From Heterobilharzia americana (Eukaryota > Platyhelminthes > Trematoda > Strigeidida > Schistosomatidae): DNA of 64,000 nucleotides. Below are positions 23,878-36,297 of the stretch, in pieces (position 1 is the first letter of the stretch; each line of letters starts with the position of its first letter). The position numbers and the translations under genes were made by a program. The stretch lies in the NCBI GenBank assembly GCA_944470555.2, contig OX104129.1, positions 51,431,998-51,495,997 of the forward strand, in the 5' to 3' direction. The notes under the pieces are model-generated. The model worked only from the letters and a program-made list of their open reading frames with translations, was not told where the DNA came from and made no database searches.

Positions 23878-24075
23878 TGAATCCGGGTGGGAACAACAGC
23901 ACTCACTGGGAAGCAGGTACATCCACATGACGAGTCCCAAATAGGACGAAATGCGCATCCTGGATTCCACTGCTAGCCACGATCCATCATTAATATAATT
24001 GGAAAGCTGGCAATATCGTGGCATCCGTACAACAGCCCATATTCTAATAGAAACCGATCAATTCAGTCCAATTAA
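23878..24075 (+). mobile_element. Hammerhead-carrying SINE (Smalpha-like), 5'-truncated
   Basis: Starts in the middle of the family at ATCCGGGTGGGAACAACAG, missing the tRNA-like head, and runs through the hammerhead to GGCAATATCGTGGCATCCG and GAAACCGATCAATTCAGTCC. Its upstream edge lies about 10 bases from the 5'-truncated edge of the minus-strand RTE element. Confidence 0.8.
23915..23970 (+). ncRNA. Hammerhead ribozyme motif with one fatal core change
   Basis: Intact stem II (GTCC-loop-GGAC), GAAA at 23948-23951, stem III TGCGCA, and cleavage-site cytosine at 23959 followed by CTGGAT for stem I. The conserved CTGATGA is ATGACGA at 23927-23933. Core C3, which pairs with G8, has become A, which abolishes activity in characterised hammerheads; the T7 to C change is tolerated. 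Structurally the best preserved of the copies here. Confidence 0.8.
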
Positions 24076-25714
24076 CGACGGCATCATGTAAAAGCAATTA
24101 TACTATAAAGTTATTCATTTTAGATAGTTGAGTTCGTTGTCTACTGTGAATTAATTTGATGAGGTCAATGCAACTACAAGAAGAGCATGTAACAATCTAA
24201 TGCAGAAGCTAATCTCCTAACATGTCTCATCTTCGATGACCAAATTACAACTTGTTTTTAATTTCACTTGTAAATTTTAAGTCTCTAGAGATTCTAGTTA
24301 ATTCACCACATAATTTGATAACGAAATTAAGCACTTCACTCAGTCTAGGAAACACAGCCTAAAGTTCCTGATGCCCAACTGTTCTTTACGTTGTGAGTAA
24401 ATCTCATGTAATAAAGCTGCTTCGGTTGCGTGAATAACTGATTTTATGCACTAGTCTTTTTCTTTCTTTCAAAATATCTAGAAATAAGACTATGTCACAA
24501 GACTAATATGTTCAGTGTAGTAATTAAGTTGTTGGTCACATACACTTTGTGTGTCCATGGAAGAAGTGATGAAGTGTTCTTCAGTGTTGGAAAATATACA
24601 CACATACTCCAAGGTTGTAATATGACTCAGATTCTAGTCATGGCTATCAGGCTAAAAACGAAGGCTCAGGATACTATTTTGAGACAATCTGTCAACTTCA
24701 CAAGAAGCAAACTGGTGTTGCCAAATCTACAAATGCCTCTATCAATGACTGGAGAGCCACGTCTCCACTAAGTCGAATTTTATTGTTCCAGCACCGTTAT
24801 ACAACTAGATTCTCACGTATCTAGGTTTCTGACATTGGTCATATCACCGATTTCTTGACCGCTTTAGTTAAGTGAGATGCTGAAATAGGACTTTCAATTT
24901 GGCTTGACCTGGTTAGTACATTACTACAGAAATGTCCGACATCATGAGAAATGCAGCAACAAATAACTTCGTAGCGAAACTAACGGTAAATACCGTTGAA
25001 ATAAATAACTGCAAAATTCAACTATTCAGTATGATAATCCTTTTTGACTGTCTGATAAAAAGTCTATTTGAAAATACGCCAGTAGTGTGTAAATTTTTGA
25101 CAAATTCACTTAGTTAAGAAAAGAACAGCAAGCTAAAAAAATAAATTGTCAGCAGTAAACTTTGAACATTCCCGCGAATGAAATAAACAGTGGGGCAGAT
25201 ACGGTTAACTACTGACAAATACATACTTACTTGTTCCCAAAGCGACAACTGTTTGCAGTTAAAAATTTTGATCACTATCGAAGCTAGTACAACACTTCAC
25301 TTACCTTATTCTTTTCTTGCGGTTTTCACCCCTCATACACTTGAATGTTAGTTATTATAAAGGATGTAAAGTGACGCAGATTGCATTGAATGTTGACAGA
25401 ACTATAATTTAGACAGATAACTTGACGAATACATTTCATTATTTCATTCAGGATATCAGAGCTATATGTTTAGTTTACTTAAAGAGGCTCATGTGGACAC
25501 TGATTCACAACTACAGGCAATTTGTTCTTTTTAGATATCATACATGTAGGCAGATGAAGAGTTCATATAGCAGTGAAATGAAGCATGAGCTTTCTGCACT
25601 CATGAAGTGTAATTTAAATATAATTATATTTATTGCAAGCAAATGTACTACTGAATACAAAAGCATCGAATTTTAGTGTTCATCTTATAATACAGAATTC
25701 AGTAAACAGTTTGG

Positions 25715-25855
25715 TGTTTTGTGGGAATTTACTGATTTCAATTTGGAATTTATCACTAACTGACATCAGTTGGAGAACTAATGAAAACTAAGGAGCACTG
25801 CATAGATGTTTTGTATTGGTATGGGACTCCACAATGTGCATCTATAACCTTGTAA
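25715..25855 (-). repeat. SINE family B, 3' half, minus
   Basis: Shares the block GACATCAGTTGGAGAACTA, the GGAGCACTG-like stretch and TGGTATGGGACTCC with the tails at 42107-42225, 47663-47800 and 49495-49600. Only the tail half is recognisable. Confidence 0.6.
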
Positions 25856-26254
25856 AGAGTTGTAGTGATCAACTGTAACTTGTTTGGAATCAGATTCCAT
25901 AGGTGAAGATCCCTTATATTGGCTAATAGGGTTTATGGTTGGTAATAAAATCTAACGCATGTTTGGTAAACGACAGCACTTTTTATGGTAGTTATTTTAT
26001 AATTGCACAAGAATATGAATTTGGATATTGTGGCCAATTAAAATAAATTAAGACATAAGATCGTTACCTCTATCCAGTCTAACATTGATTTGCTTCCTTA
26101 TACACAGTATACAAAATGGGGTTGAAGAGTTCACTGTTTTTTCTACATGTTTGGGAGAAATCGTGTTTGACACTCATAAGGGATTGAATGGTGCATCAGT
26201 GATAGCTTTACACATTTTCACAAACAGCTATTAACACGAGAGAAAACAAGACAT

Positions 26255-26450
26255 CCCATCAGCTTGTGAATATGTCTTATTAGGTGGTTATAGGCCACCT
26301 GCTGATTGCCTCCAACCAACTGATCAAATAGCCATCATGATAATGAGTCTCTTAGTTTTTTGACCCTATTGGTAAGTGACTGAAAAAATCTGATCAGCAC
26401 TTAGGGATTAGACAGCATGAGACTAGTGACTCTCTAGTGACTGGTCAATG
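26255..26450 (+). repeat. Dispersed repeat C
   Basis: Shares TGATAATGAGTCTCTTAG, GATCAGCACTTAGGGATTAG and GACAGCATGAGACTAG with 17080-17215 and, more weakly, with 27540-27640. No coding potential. Confidence 0.6.
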
Positions 26451-27424
26451 CAAAAATAAGTCCTAATGAAAAGTTTTCATGGTTAATGACTGCCGAATAC
26501 ATCGAGCTGTGTTTACTGAAATTGGACCACTTCAGTTTTGATTAACTTAATTCGCAGGTCATACTGAATAACTTAGTTAGTTGATTAGTCTGGATAGTTA
26601 AAACTATGAGGTCATAATAGTAGTGGCCCAATGAATAGATTTTTCTGCTTTACTTTTCAAAATATTTTCTAGCGATTCGTAATCAAGTCGGTTTACCTAA
26701 CTCAACTATGTCACTAAAATACTTATGAGCATTCATGAATTATCTTGTGATAAAAATGAATATATGCTTCATAGTATGTATGTAGGCAACACTAGTCTAA
26801 ACTATTATTTAAAAGATTTTGTATGAGTGGATGAATCAATTGAAGCATGAAATTTAGCTAGAAACAGCTAAGTCACTCTGATTACGTCATCGCAGTAGAT
26901 AAGACTATCGGAATGGTCTGAAGTTCAGATATATTTACGCATAAACTAACATACAGGAAAATCTTCATTTCTTGGTTAACGCGAAGTGGTACATACATAT
27001 GACAATGTAGGTGGTTTTTAGTTGAAATCTCATGGGAGCGAAAAGATTAAAGGTTGTTCAGCTGAAAGTCAGTTTTTGTTGATGAGACTGCCTAGGATAG
27101 TCCAAGTTTAGAGAATTTCGGATAACTAAGCTCAAACAAAGGCTTGGACAGTAAATTGGTTCCATAGCTCAGTCTCTGAAGTGTCAGGCAAATAGTTAGT
27201 TGGCCTTCAGCTAGATTTCTGCCACATCTCGGTTTATTATTGAAATTCAATCACCTTCCTATCATTACTTTTATTTTCATCTCTAAATGAATAGCTGAGC
27301 ACCAAGAAATCAACAGCTGTATTTATTACCCTCAAGTGATCAACGTTTGCCCAACCTTGCTCGTCACTGAAATTAAGTGAATGTCAGAAGTAGTAATTTT
27401 ATGCATATGTTAGTCAGTTGAAGG

Positions 27425-27660
27425 CGACTGACGGGAAGCCCTGGGGCTAGTTTTCGTGAGTATTAGCTGACAACTGCCAATAAGCACGATATCTAGTTTC
27501 GGAGCTTCCTAGCAGTCACCTCCAACTAGCTAACATCAATCAAAGTTCATCGCAATCTTGAGTCACCTAGCTTGATGACCAGATTGCAAACTGACCAATA
27601 AAAGTTGATGAGTGCTTAGAACTCGAAAACATGAAGTTACTTACTGTTTATTGACTAATC
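27425..27660 (+). repeat. Composite repeat (E-like then C)
   Basis: The first half (GGAAGCCCTGGGGCTAG..) resembles the E family near 45955. The second half (CATCGCAATCTTGAGTCACC, GACCAATAAAAGTTGATGAG) resembles repeat C at 17100-17180. Same order as at 16840-17215, so E plus C is probably one unit. Confidence 0.5.
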
Positions 27661-28154
27661 AGCGTATCTTGTGTGTATATCCCATCTTTACAAAGATACA
27701 CGCACTTTGTAATATACATTAGTGACACAGAGGTACAAAGCACGTGCTTTCACATAAAAATCCCACACAGAAATGCCCTAGAACATGTTTTTTTGATTGC
27801 GAAGATTATGCAATACTCCTTTGGAAATATGATTACCTGAAAGCAAATTTAGTTTTGAATTTCTGTTGGCACGTTTTACATAATCTGTTTTCAGACACTC
27901 ATGTACCAATCTCCATCTACTTTTTATATCTCAAGATAAACTTTTAAAGATTAACAGAGGCCAGGTGAAGTCTCTAATACACAAGCCAAGTTCATACCAG
28001 TATATGATCCTATATCTCTTTTGATTGATATTTTCATTGGGGTTTTGGGACAACTTTACAAGAAACATGAAATTTTCCTGACTGGTACATTTAAGGAAAC
28101 ATGTGGACCAACTTATCATATTTTTTATCTGATTAAAAATAATTACATTTACAG

Positions 28155-28352
28155 GGTGATAGAGATTCACTCACCAGCGGAGATGGTACAAATGTTGAAG
28201 ATATGCTATTGAGCATGTTAGATGAACGGGACAGATTAATGGAAGGTCTACGAGAATCACAAGAGCAAGTCAATGCAACAAGAATGCGACTCAGTGAAGT
28301 TGAACGGGAAAGGGATAAACTTCATGCTCAGCTTTCAGTTAAAATGCCTCAG
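28155..28352 (+). CDS. PPFIA: Liprin-alpha exon: N-terminal conserved block
   Basis: Internal exon of 198 nt (66 codons, phase 0 at both ends), flanked by TTTACAG and the donor GTTAGT. It encodes an acidic lead followed by MLDERDRLMEGLRESQEQV, the strongly conserved N-terminal signature of liprin-alpha (family MLDERDRLLDTLRETQE), and ends ..KMPQ as the human exon ends ..ALPQ. Liprin-alpha is a cytoplasmic scaffold of presynaptic active zones and adhesion sites; its coiled-coil half oligomerises and binds RIM, ELKS, GIT and KIF1A. The ATG at 28203 is in frame, but reading is open through the acceptor, so the start is probably in an upstream exon not found here. Confidence 0.92.
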
Positions 28353-30284
28353 GTTAGTTTTTTGAGTTTTGTCACTGTTTCTTTAAATACTGTGGATAGT
28401 TTGTGAATCACATTTGGAGAATTTTTTAGTCCCCAAAGGGAAAATTAGAATTTCTGGTACTAACAGTTCTAAGACAAATTTATATTAATTGGATATATTC
28501 TTGGAGTTAAAAATATGCACATAATATGCGCCTGTTGTCTAAAAACGATATACTTTAGTAAAACAAAATGTATCTGAATATCGGATCACTATATAAATCG
28601 TTATTTCAGACATGATCTTGGGTATATAGCCAAAAGTTTTCACACCCTTTTTAAAATGTCACTTCGAATAAATGTTATTTTCACTTATTTAAGCTGAACA
28701 AAACTATGCATTTTGGTTTCCAAATTATTTGTTCCCACATTGAGAAGTTTGTTCCAGCAAAAAAACTGTGAAATTCAATCAAGTTTTAATTACTACTTTG
28801 ATATCTGCTAATGCAGATAGGTAGATGGCAAAACTGCAATCCCAAGAAAAGTTAGACAAAACGGAAAGTCGAGTTTAGTATAATTTACTTTACTGTGCTG
28901 TACAGATTCTTGATTTGAATATTATTTTCAAGGTTGTAAAGTTCCTTTATTGTTAATATGTCTACAGTGTAAGGCGCATTCATTCATTTGTATACCTGCA
29001 TTATTTTGCGGATCACTTTGAATTGAAGAAATTAGTGTGGTAATTTAAGTTACAAATTCTGCCGAGCGTTTATGGGCGAAATTGGTTTCCTCTATTTTAC
29101 TTAAATATGGAGCTGATAACTTTGACAACTTTGTCAGATGGTATATCTGTACCCTTATATTTCATCTGGAAAGAAATATCAGATATGTTTGCATGGAACG
29201 TCTGACATCGATACTAGGGAAACGAAGGTATCGGGCATACCATTATGGATGCATGGAGTAAGGTGAAATATCCTTCTTTTACCACTAGATTTTCATAGAT
29301 AATTTGATAAGGATTTGTCTCTAACAAAAACTGTTATCGAAGCCAATGTTAATTATGTTACATTTATCAGTGCATATTCATGTCTACCTACCAGTCTAAT
29401 TCAGATAACGTCAGGTTAGATATTCATTCTATGATAATGACTTGAAGTGTGTAGTGTCAAAATTAGTCCCTGACGGTGAATTGTTCTTCTATTACTCTAA
29501 AACAAAGCGCCTTGATTCCATAGATTTTATTTAGTAGAAATATCCCATACGATATAGAGCACTGAAGATATGTTAGACAGTTACGAAGATCTACTTATGT
29601 TGTTCGTTTTATTATCGATTTGTTAAATAATCCAACTTATGATTGATACACAATCAATGAACCAGGATATTGTATCGTCCACTCTGTCATGCTGTGAAAA
29701 ATCAGCCTAGTTGGTCATGACAGTTATCAATTAGACTAGTATACAGAACTTCAATTATTTAGTTAGTCAGTAACTTGTATTCAAAACTGAGGTCTGTAAA
29801 TTACTTAATATACAAAATGAACTTTGGTCAAATGTGATGTAAGAACATAGGTATTTAACTTAAAATAAGAGATTAAGCGTATTCAGTTATTCTGTCTGTG
29901 ATAATTTTCTTCTGGTTGTGCATCTGCTTGTGAGAGATGCCACCATCCAAGTGGTTTATCACAGCAAGAGGACCACTGTAATTACTACGTATGTAGTCCG
30001 CATATCCCAATCTTCATTCAGTCGCTAAGGGGTTCAGCTTTTTCCGTGAAGTGTGCATTATAACATCATTCTAATATTCTTATTTCTATTAGTAAGCAGG
30101 CACAAGTAAGTGGAAAAGATGAGCTTGAATAAGGAATGTTATGTAAAAGATACCAGCAATACCTCTTTTAAAACTGTAAAGGTAAATACTTTTTTCAGTC
30201 TGTTTGGTCTAATCATACAATGTTTGTACCTGCCTTTTTGAGTGAACAGTGAATATACGTATGGCATTAGATAATAGGAATCAA

Positions 30285-30440
30285 TCGACAGGAAGATCCG
30301 CTCGACCTAGATTTCAGGTTCGTTCCCAGTCACCAACAAGATATATATATAACCCTGAGGAAAGTGATGTCCGTCACAGGATTCAAATTTGTCCCACTCA
30401 CTAATTAACTCGAAGATGCTACCACCAAGCTGTTCTAACC
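30285..30440 (-). repeat. tRNA-like SINE fragment, minus
   Basis: The reverse strand has an A-box-like TTAGAACAGCTTGGTGGTAG (around 30424-30443) and a degenerate B box, AAATTTGAATCCT, near 30380. It is head-to-head with the hammerhead-type copy at 30490. Confidence 0.5.
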
Positions 30441-30489
30441 ACAGCTTACGTCCTACAGAACTGGGTTATGTAAAAGAAATGACCACCAG

Positions 30490-30720
30490 TGGGATCAGTT
30501 GATGCCTTACCTGTTTAATGGTAAAGTTTGTGACTTAAGTTCTGAGTGTTGTGGGTTCGAGTCCTCGAGTGGACATCGATCTCCTTATGGTTTTAATTAC
30601 ACCTTGCTGACGAGTGCCAGAATGCATAAGACCTAAATCCGATGGGGTTTTGTACCGATTAACTCCTAACATCAAGCACCAAAATACAGTACATTAGAAT
30701 GTACTATAACTTTGTCAAGT
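30490..30720 (+). repeat. Divergent hammerhead-type SINE
   Basis: An A-box-like TTTAATGGTAAAG stretch precedes a perfect Pol III B box, GGTTCGAGTCC, at 30554-30564. CTGACGAG follows at 30607-30614, about 50 bases downstream, the same spacing as in the Smalpha-like copies at 18.1 kb. The rest of the hammerhead (stem II, GAAA) is not clearly kept. A divergent sister family or an old copy. Confidence 0.6.
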
Positions 30721-30770
30721 GGTCTGTAATCTATCGCCTACAGCCTTTTAAGAGGAGCAGATACTCTTAT

Positions 30771-31182
30771 TTATTATTATCATTATTTTTCCCTTGGGTT
30801 CCAAGTAGAACATAAGGCTTCAGTAGCACGTCTCCATCGCACTCTCTCCTCTGCAGTATTTTGAATCTGGCACCATGACTGCCTACAAGCTTTCATTTCT
30901 TCCTCATATCATCTTCTCTATGCCACCCTCGCCTCGTACGCCCAACTCGTTGTTTCCCTCTTTGGATTCCACTGGAGGAGGCTGACCTGGAGCGTGATGT
31001 CTCTAGTCGGCATTCTCAGTGTATGTTCAATCCATCTCCACTTCCTTCTGTATATTTGTTGGACGATAGGTTCTTGGTTGGTTCGTTGCCACACCAGAAT
31101 TCCTTGTTGCTTATTCTTATTATTCTGGCCATCTGATCTTTAGTATCGAGCCAGCGTAGGGAGCTGTTGATGAGTGTCTGTA
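30771..31182 (-). mobile_element. RTE-like element, 5'-truncated 3' fragment
   Basis: About 410 bp. It aligns with 21400-21836 of the larger minus-strand copy, from the ATT-rich tail to the block before IFITNCLRWL, and lacks the GCCTG expansion. Typical of an abortive target-primed insertion. Confidence 0.85.
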
Positions 31183-31285
31183 TGATAAGGTTATAAATGA
31201 AGAGAAATGTAAAGAAAGGCAATGGTATGATTAGAGTTATAAACAACCAAACTGATGCTCCGACGCTGTAAAGAATGAATTACAA

Positions 31286-31490
31286 TGATTTATTACGGAG
31301 TAGTTTTCATCACGGACTGACATAGGCTGAGGAACCATTGAAAAACTGGGCTCAGTGAACAGCTGTTTTGTTCCACTACAAAACTCCTCATCAGTAAGCA
31401 CTCACGACCCTGCGAGAGGTAGAACTCAGGATCTTCAAATTAGTGATAGATATCACCTCAAATAAACAGAATTCCAACAAACCTCAGAAA
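31286..31490 (-). repeat. SINE family B, minus
   Basis: Shares TTCATCACGGACTGACAT and CATTGAAAAACTGGG with other B copies. A degenerate B box is near 31420-31435. It sits about 100 bp from the RTE fragment. Confidence 0.6.
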
Positions 31491-34264
31491 TCAACGACTT
31501 ATTAGATATACTTACCCATGAAGTTTTCTTTTTACCTTTGAAAATTTCACTGGCAATGGTTGTTTATGTTCAAGTTGACAGTGTGACATCTAGCAAAAAA
31601 ACTAAACCCTGAATGTTTTTGAGTCACAATGCACTGAAATGCTTACCACTTAACAGTGATTTCGTTCTATTTCCTGTTCTTGTATACACCAAGAGTATTG
31701 GAATTTGGTCAGTGTCGGGGAACATAAGAAACTGTCATAGAAATAAGCACTAACAGATCTCCATTAGGTAACGGATAAAGTCCACTTATCAAACTGTATT
31801 ACGCGTTATCAAGATGGAGTTTGTTTTCTGTTGTAATTTTGGGATTTAATTATTAGGAATTTTGTGAGAATAAAATGTTGGCGGTCAATAGGAAGCATGC
31901 TTACAGCTTGGAGGTAGGTCAAGTTCCGACGAAATATTTCAGGGATTTATGAAGGGAGCAGGTAGTTGAGGCTGTTTAATATTGCTCAGAGTTCATCACA
32001 GCACATAAATATATCTACATTCCATCTTTATATCATGTACAAATAACTTACTACTATTTATCAGTTTGTTACCATTCCTTTTTTGTATAATTTAACATAG
32101 CTTTACTTCGACTGGCTGTTGCCTTTTTACTGTTATCAAAAGCCGATTAACAGTGTATATCTAATAATTTACTTATGGATAAACGCTTTGAGTCCAGTCA
32201 AAAGCAAGTTATGGATGAATAAGTCAAGTTGACGTCAGCTATTGTTATATGAAAATACACCCAACTTGGTAATAAGTCTGGTTGTTCTATAGTAACTCAA
32301 AGTAATGCCTAACTTCAATTATCATACTTTAAGTTACTAAAATTAACTTAGAATCGTATGGGGCGGTCACTGGTCAGAGGTACAACTTTTTTGACACAGA
32401 ATATGAAGTATAACAGTTCGATGCCAGGGCATTTAAAGTGCACCTTGCTTAGTAAATGCAGTGACAGTAGATAGTGGGTTTCATATGCTATTTTTGACAC
32501 TCTTCAGATTGTGTTCAGGTTTATGAAAAAGTAATTTTTCTACTATCTGTCAGTTGCATACTCATTATTCTTGCAGAATCATAGTTTCAATAATACGGCA
32601 GTTTTCCAACAGTTTTAGAGTTTGCTTCTGTAAATTAGCTTTGTATACTTAGTTTTTATTTTTCGTGTTATTTCGAATACTCAACCTCACTCAGTGGGAT
32701 GCATTTTAAACCCTACAAAAGACAACAAAATAAGTGACTGACCTAATTTTGTGAACGGCTTTTATTCTAAGGTTCCCGTGGATTACATTATGCCCGGAAA
32801 AGTGACACAGTTATATACGTTCACATTTGTTTTAAACAGATCACTTAAAAAAGCTATTAGACAGAATTTTACCTATCATTGGCTGACACATTTTTGTCAA
32901 CGGTGAATGCAGTTCCACAAAACTGGAATAGTTGAGCAGTCAGTTGTATTGTTGAACGTCATACCGTAGTATTTTCTTTTCTGCTTGTGTCTTTGTTTGA
33001 ACAGAATAGGTGAATATTGAACATTGAATATATTCCAAACCTACGCATATATTGAGTTATTTTATTCCATTGAAAGTAGTAGGAAAAGAAAAAACTTCCT
33101 GGTGTGTTTTGGCAATGAATATGAATCACTTTATTTATTCAAAACTAGTTTAAGACTTTTTTTGATAAGAATGATTAATCATATTTAGATAGGATCAGAG
33201 TTAGAAATTGAGCTGAATGTACCAAAATAGAAATACTCAGTTAAGAGTCGTCTTCATTTTTAATTCTAGAGGAAAAATACTTTTAAAGGATGGAGAAGGA
33301 TTTAAGTTTACTCATGATTCATTTTATGTGAAGATATAAGAATGATCATACTGAATACCTGAAATGAAAATTTTATACAATAAAGACAAAGTAAAATGTC
33401 GTTATGTAATCCACTTTTCATTTGGGACTTATTTTTATGTGAGGCTTCTTAGATTTAAGTGTAAAATCAACGATCCTCAAAATTGCCTAGTCTCAGTGTG
33501 AAAGACTACTAATGAAAGCATCGGTTCTCAAAACATTCTTCCTTGAAATGACATTTGAAACCACTTTTGCTCCATTTAAGGGAACAACCACTACTTATAA
33601 CTCTTGATTAGCAATCAGATAAACACGCAATAACCAAAGTTTGTTAGCACATTCTGTTTTACTTAAGTAAGTCTAAGTGTTCAACCTCCATCGACTGATT
33701 TCTAAAAATGGTAATACCAATTGACTAGGAGTGCTACTCACTTACTAGAAGATTTTAAAGTTCTCAACATCCTCGTATTAGCTCGAAGTTCAACAGTAAG
33801 TGCGACGTTTTGCCTCTAATCACAACAGGTATCATAGGTAAAATAAGCATGAGGATGTGAATTTCGTTTCACATGTGCAACATATAGACTATTCACAGAC
33901 ATACACTGCGTTGTTTCATTTATTTGTAATACACAGATAAATGGACCGCAACACAGTATGATCCTTAATGAATAGAAACACCTTAGTTTCAAGATCTGAA
34001 AGTGTAGATTAAATGTCGAGGAAAACATGGATAAGTGTGGAAATGACAGTGTTTTTTAAGTTATAACCAAAAGTAGATGAGACTTTAGGATGTTAGTCAT
34101 AGAACATCCTCCAGGTGGTCTTATTGAGCAATCTTCCTGGATACGGTAAATTATTAGAAATATGTCAAAATTTACTGAATGTTCAGTAGCACACAGATAG
34201 ATGAGAGGGCTAAACGTTTCAAGGTAATGGTCAGATAATGAGGACATTAAACCATCGACGGCAG

Positions 34265-34540
34265 TAGATGGAGGTAGCGCCACATCGTGAACTGACAGAA
34301 GTAAGAAATATGTACCACTGGATTCTGATTTAGCGTCTGAATGGCAATATGCTGGCCACGGGACCTTAAGGTCCAGGGTCCGACTCCTAGTGAGTTCACG
34401 GGTGTGGGCTGCTAAAGAGTCCCATATTAGGATGAAATAACTATCCGGTGCTCCCGGGTTTCCAGTGTTTTTACAATTGATATTAGTCCATGATGAGTAC
34501 CAACTTGAAGTTAATAAAAATCCCCACAAACCTCAAAATT
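34265..34540 (+). repeat. SINE family B, plus, near full length
   Basis: Runs from the conserved lead (GAACTGACAGAAGTAAGAAA) through an A-box-like CTGAATGGCAATATGCTGG, a B-box-like GGTCCGACTCC (34376-34386) and CTCCCGGGTTTCCAG to the tail CCCCACAAACCTCAAAA. A 157-codon antisense frame across it is accidental. Confidence 0.7.
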
Positions 34541-36297
34541 GAACAACCATGAATCAAAGTTTCTAGAATATTTTTATTATAAGATGCAATATTGTGAAGT
34601 GCAGACTTCATTTAACTTGTCTCAAACGACCTAACTGCTGTCATTAATATTTGCCAAGATCTAATGAATGGCCACAAGTTCCGTTCACATTTTGTCACAA
34701 AAAGTTTTTTAGGGAAATAAGTGAAACATTTCTTTGAAACATCATTCTGCCAAATATGTCCTGATAAAAATTTGACTGCATAGAATATTTTATCTTTTAC
34801 AAACAACTGAGTAAACAAGAATGCTGACATTAGATTCCTGTTTCATATGATAAAACCTCATGTTTTTGTTCAATCTAGATATGTTTTTCTCTCGGAGAAT
34901 ATCAGCACTGAAACTGATTGATTTAGCATTGACTCAAAATATATGAATGGGAGCGGGAATTAAGTTTTTTAAATGACTGCAGACTACAGATAATTAAAGA
35001 AATGAAGATAACAAATTCGCTATGGTCTTGGAATCTTCAGATTTGTAGACAGTTGAGAATAAAAGCAGTACTTATTTAGCTTACTGTAAGAAAACGATTG
35101 CTGAGTCAATGTTTAGAGTCTCGAATACTAATTAAATGTAGGTGTTTTTAGCTTCAGTGGAACTTCAGTCATGCAGCATTTCTAAAATAATCTCTAAGCA
35201 ATCCTTCAAAATGAAGGTAAAATTGCAGTTATTCTCTCTGTCGCTCCCTTTAGAAAAGCTCTTAATACTTTTCATGACAAAAAGTTGATAGATGAATGAC
35301 TTCGCCTTGTCAGTGTCGAGTGACTTTTTCTCATTTCCTTACAGTGTTGTAAAAAGCGGTATGATATCAGTGCGTACGTCATACTACAGCCATACAGGAT
35401 ACTTTTTTGCTGATTCAAATCTAATGTTGCAAAAAATTATGCTGTGAATTGTGAACTTCATTATTGCTACATCAGTACACGTCACAGCTGCATAGGTGAA
35501 TGTGAGAGATGTGATAGCTGTTCATTAGCATCGGCATTGTAGAAATGGTTGTTCTGTGGCAATCCGGAATTTACAATTTATTTTTGGGGCATCGGTCCGA
35601 TAGTGGAAGTTTATAAAACTGTGTTCTTAAAATAAAACCTCCTTTCAGTAATACAAAGAAAGAATGGGTAGATTAATTTTTACTTACTTGTACGTGATGT
35701 TTACCATTCGACACAAAGGTTTAAGTAAATTACGGCAAAATTACTACACTTATACCTATAATAAAGAAACCTGCACTTCTTAAGATACCAGTTTACACTT
35801 AAAGCATATAGATGCGTCAGAAAACTTAGATGTGACTGACAAGTCACTGTCCGGAGATCATACTTCGTAGATTAGTGCACCTAGGTACAAACAAATAGTG
35901 TCGAAATTTCATGGAACCGGTTGAAAGTCTGTCTAAGTTCATATCACAAATGGCAATGTATCATACTCTGAAGTCATACGGTTGAATCCCTGATTAATGA
36001 AAAACTGCTGTACTCACCACAACTTACTCTTTATTTCTACTAAATTTCTTAAAACGTTTATAGATAATGGTGAGTTTAGATGGAGGGTTTGACTATTTAT
36101 ATGACTCCATTAATAACCTAGCTTGAAAAAATAATAAGATGTAGTTATATTTGATACTACAGGATTTACTACATTTTATTGAACATGAACCAGCCATTCT
36201 AAGATAAACCGCCTAATAAGTATTTTAACGTTACTTAAATTAAACTAATAAAAAACCAGTGCTAAGTGTTTCGGTTGGTTGTTTTTTGAATATTAGT

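Larger units (their letters stand above)
24076..28154. other. Region upstream of the first liprin exon seen; mostly repeats and unassigned DNA
   Basis: May be intergenic or a 5' intron of the liprin-alpha gene. I looked for an initiator exon ending in a GT donor and found none that was convincing. It contains the repeats listed separately at 25715-25855, 26255-26450 and 27425-27660. Confidence 0.4.

Noticed and set aside
28203..28205. In-frame ATG as the liprin start
   Set aside because: The reading frame is open upstream to a good splice acceptor at 28154, and family members have more N-terminal sequence, so an earlier exon is more likely. It is not excluded as an alternative start.
30490..30600. 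Genuine tRNA gene
   Set aside because: The B box is perfect, but no acceptor stem or cloverleaf closes around it. It fits a tRNA-derived SINE head.
34056..34529. 157-codon minus-strand frame
   Set aside because: It runs antisense through a family B SINE and its flank. The sequence is repeat-derived and shows no protein family.
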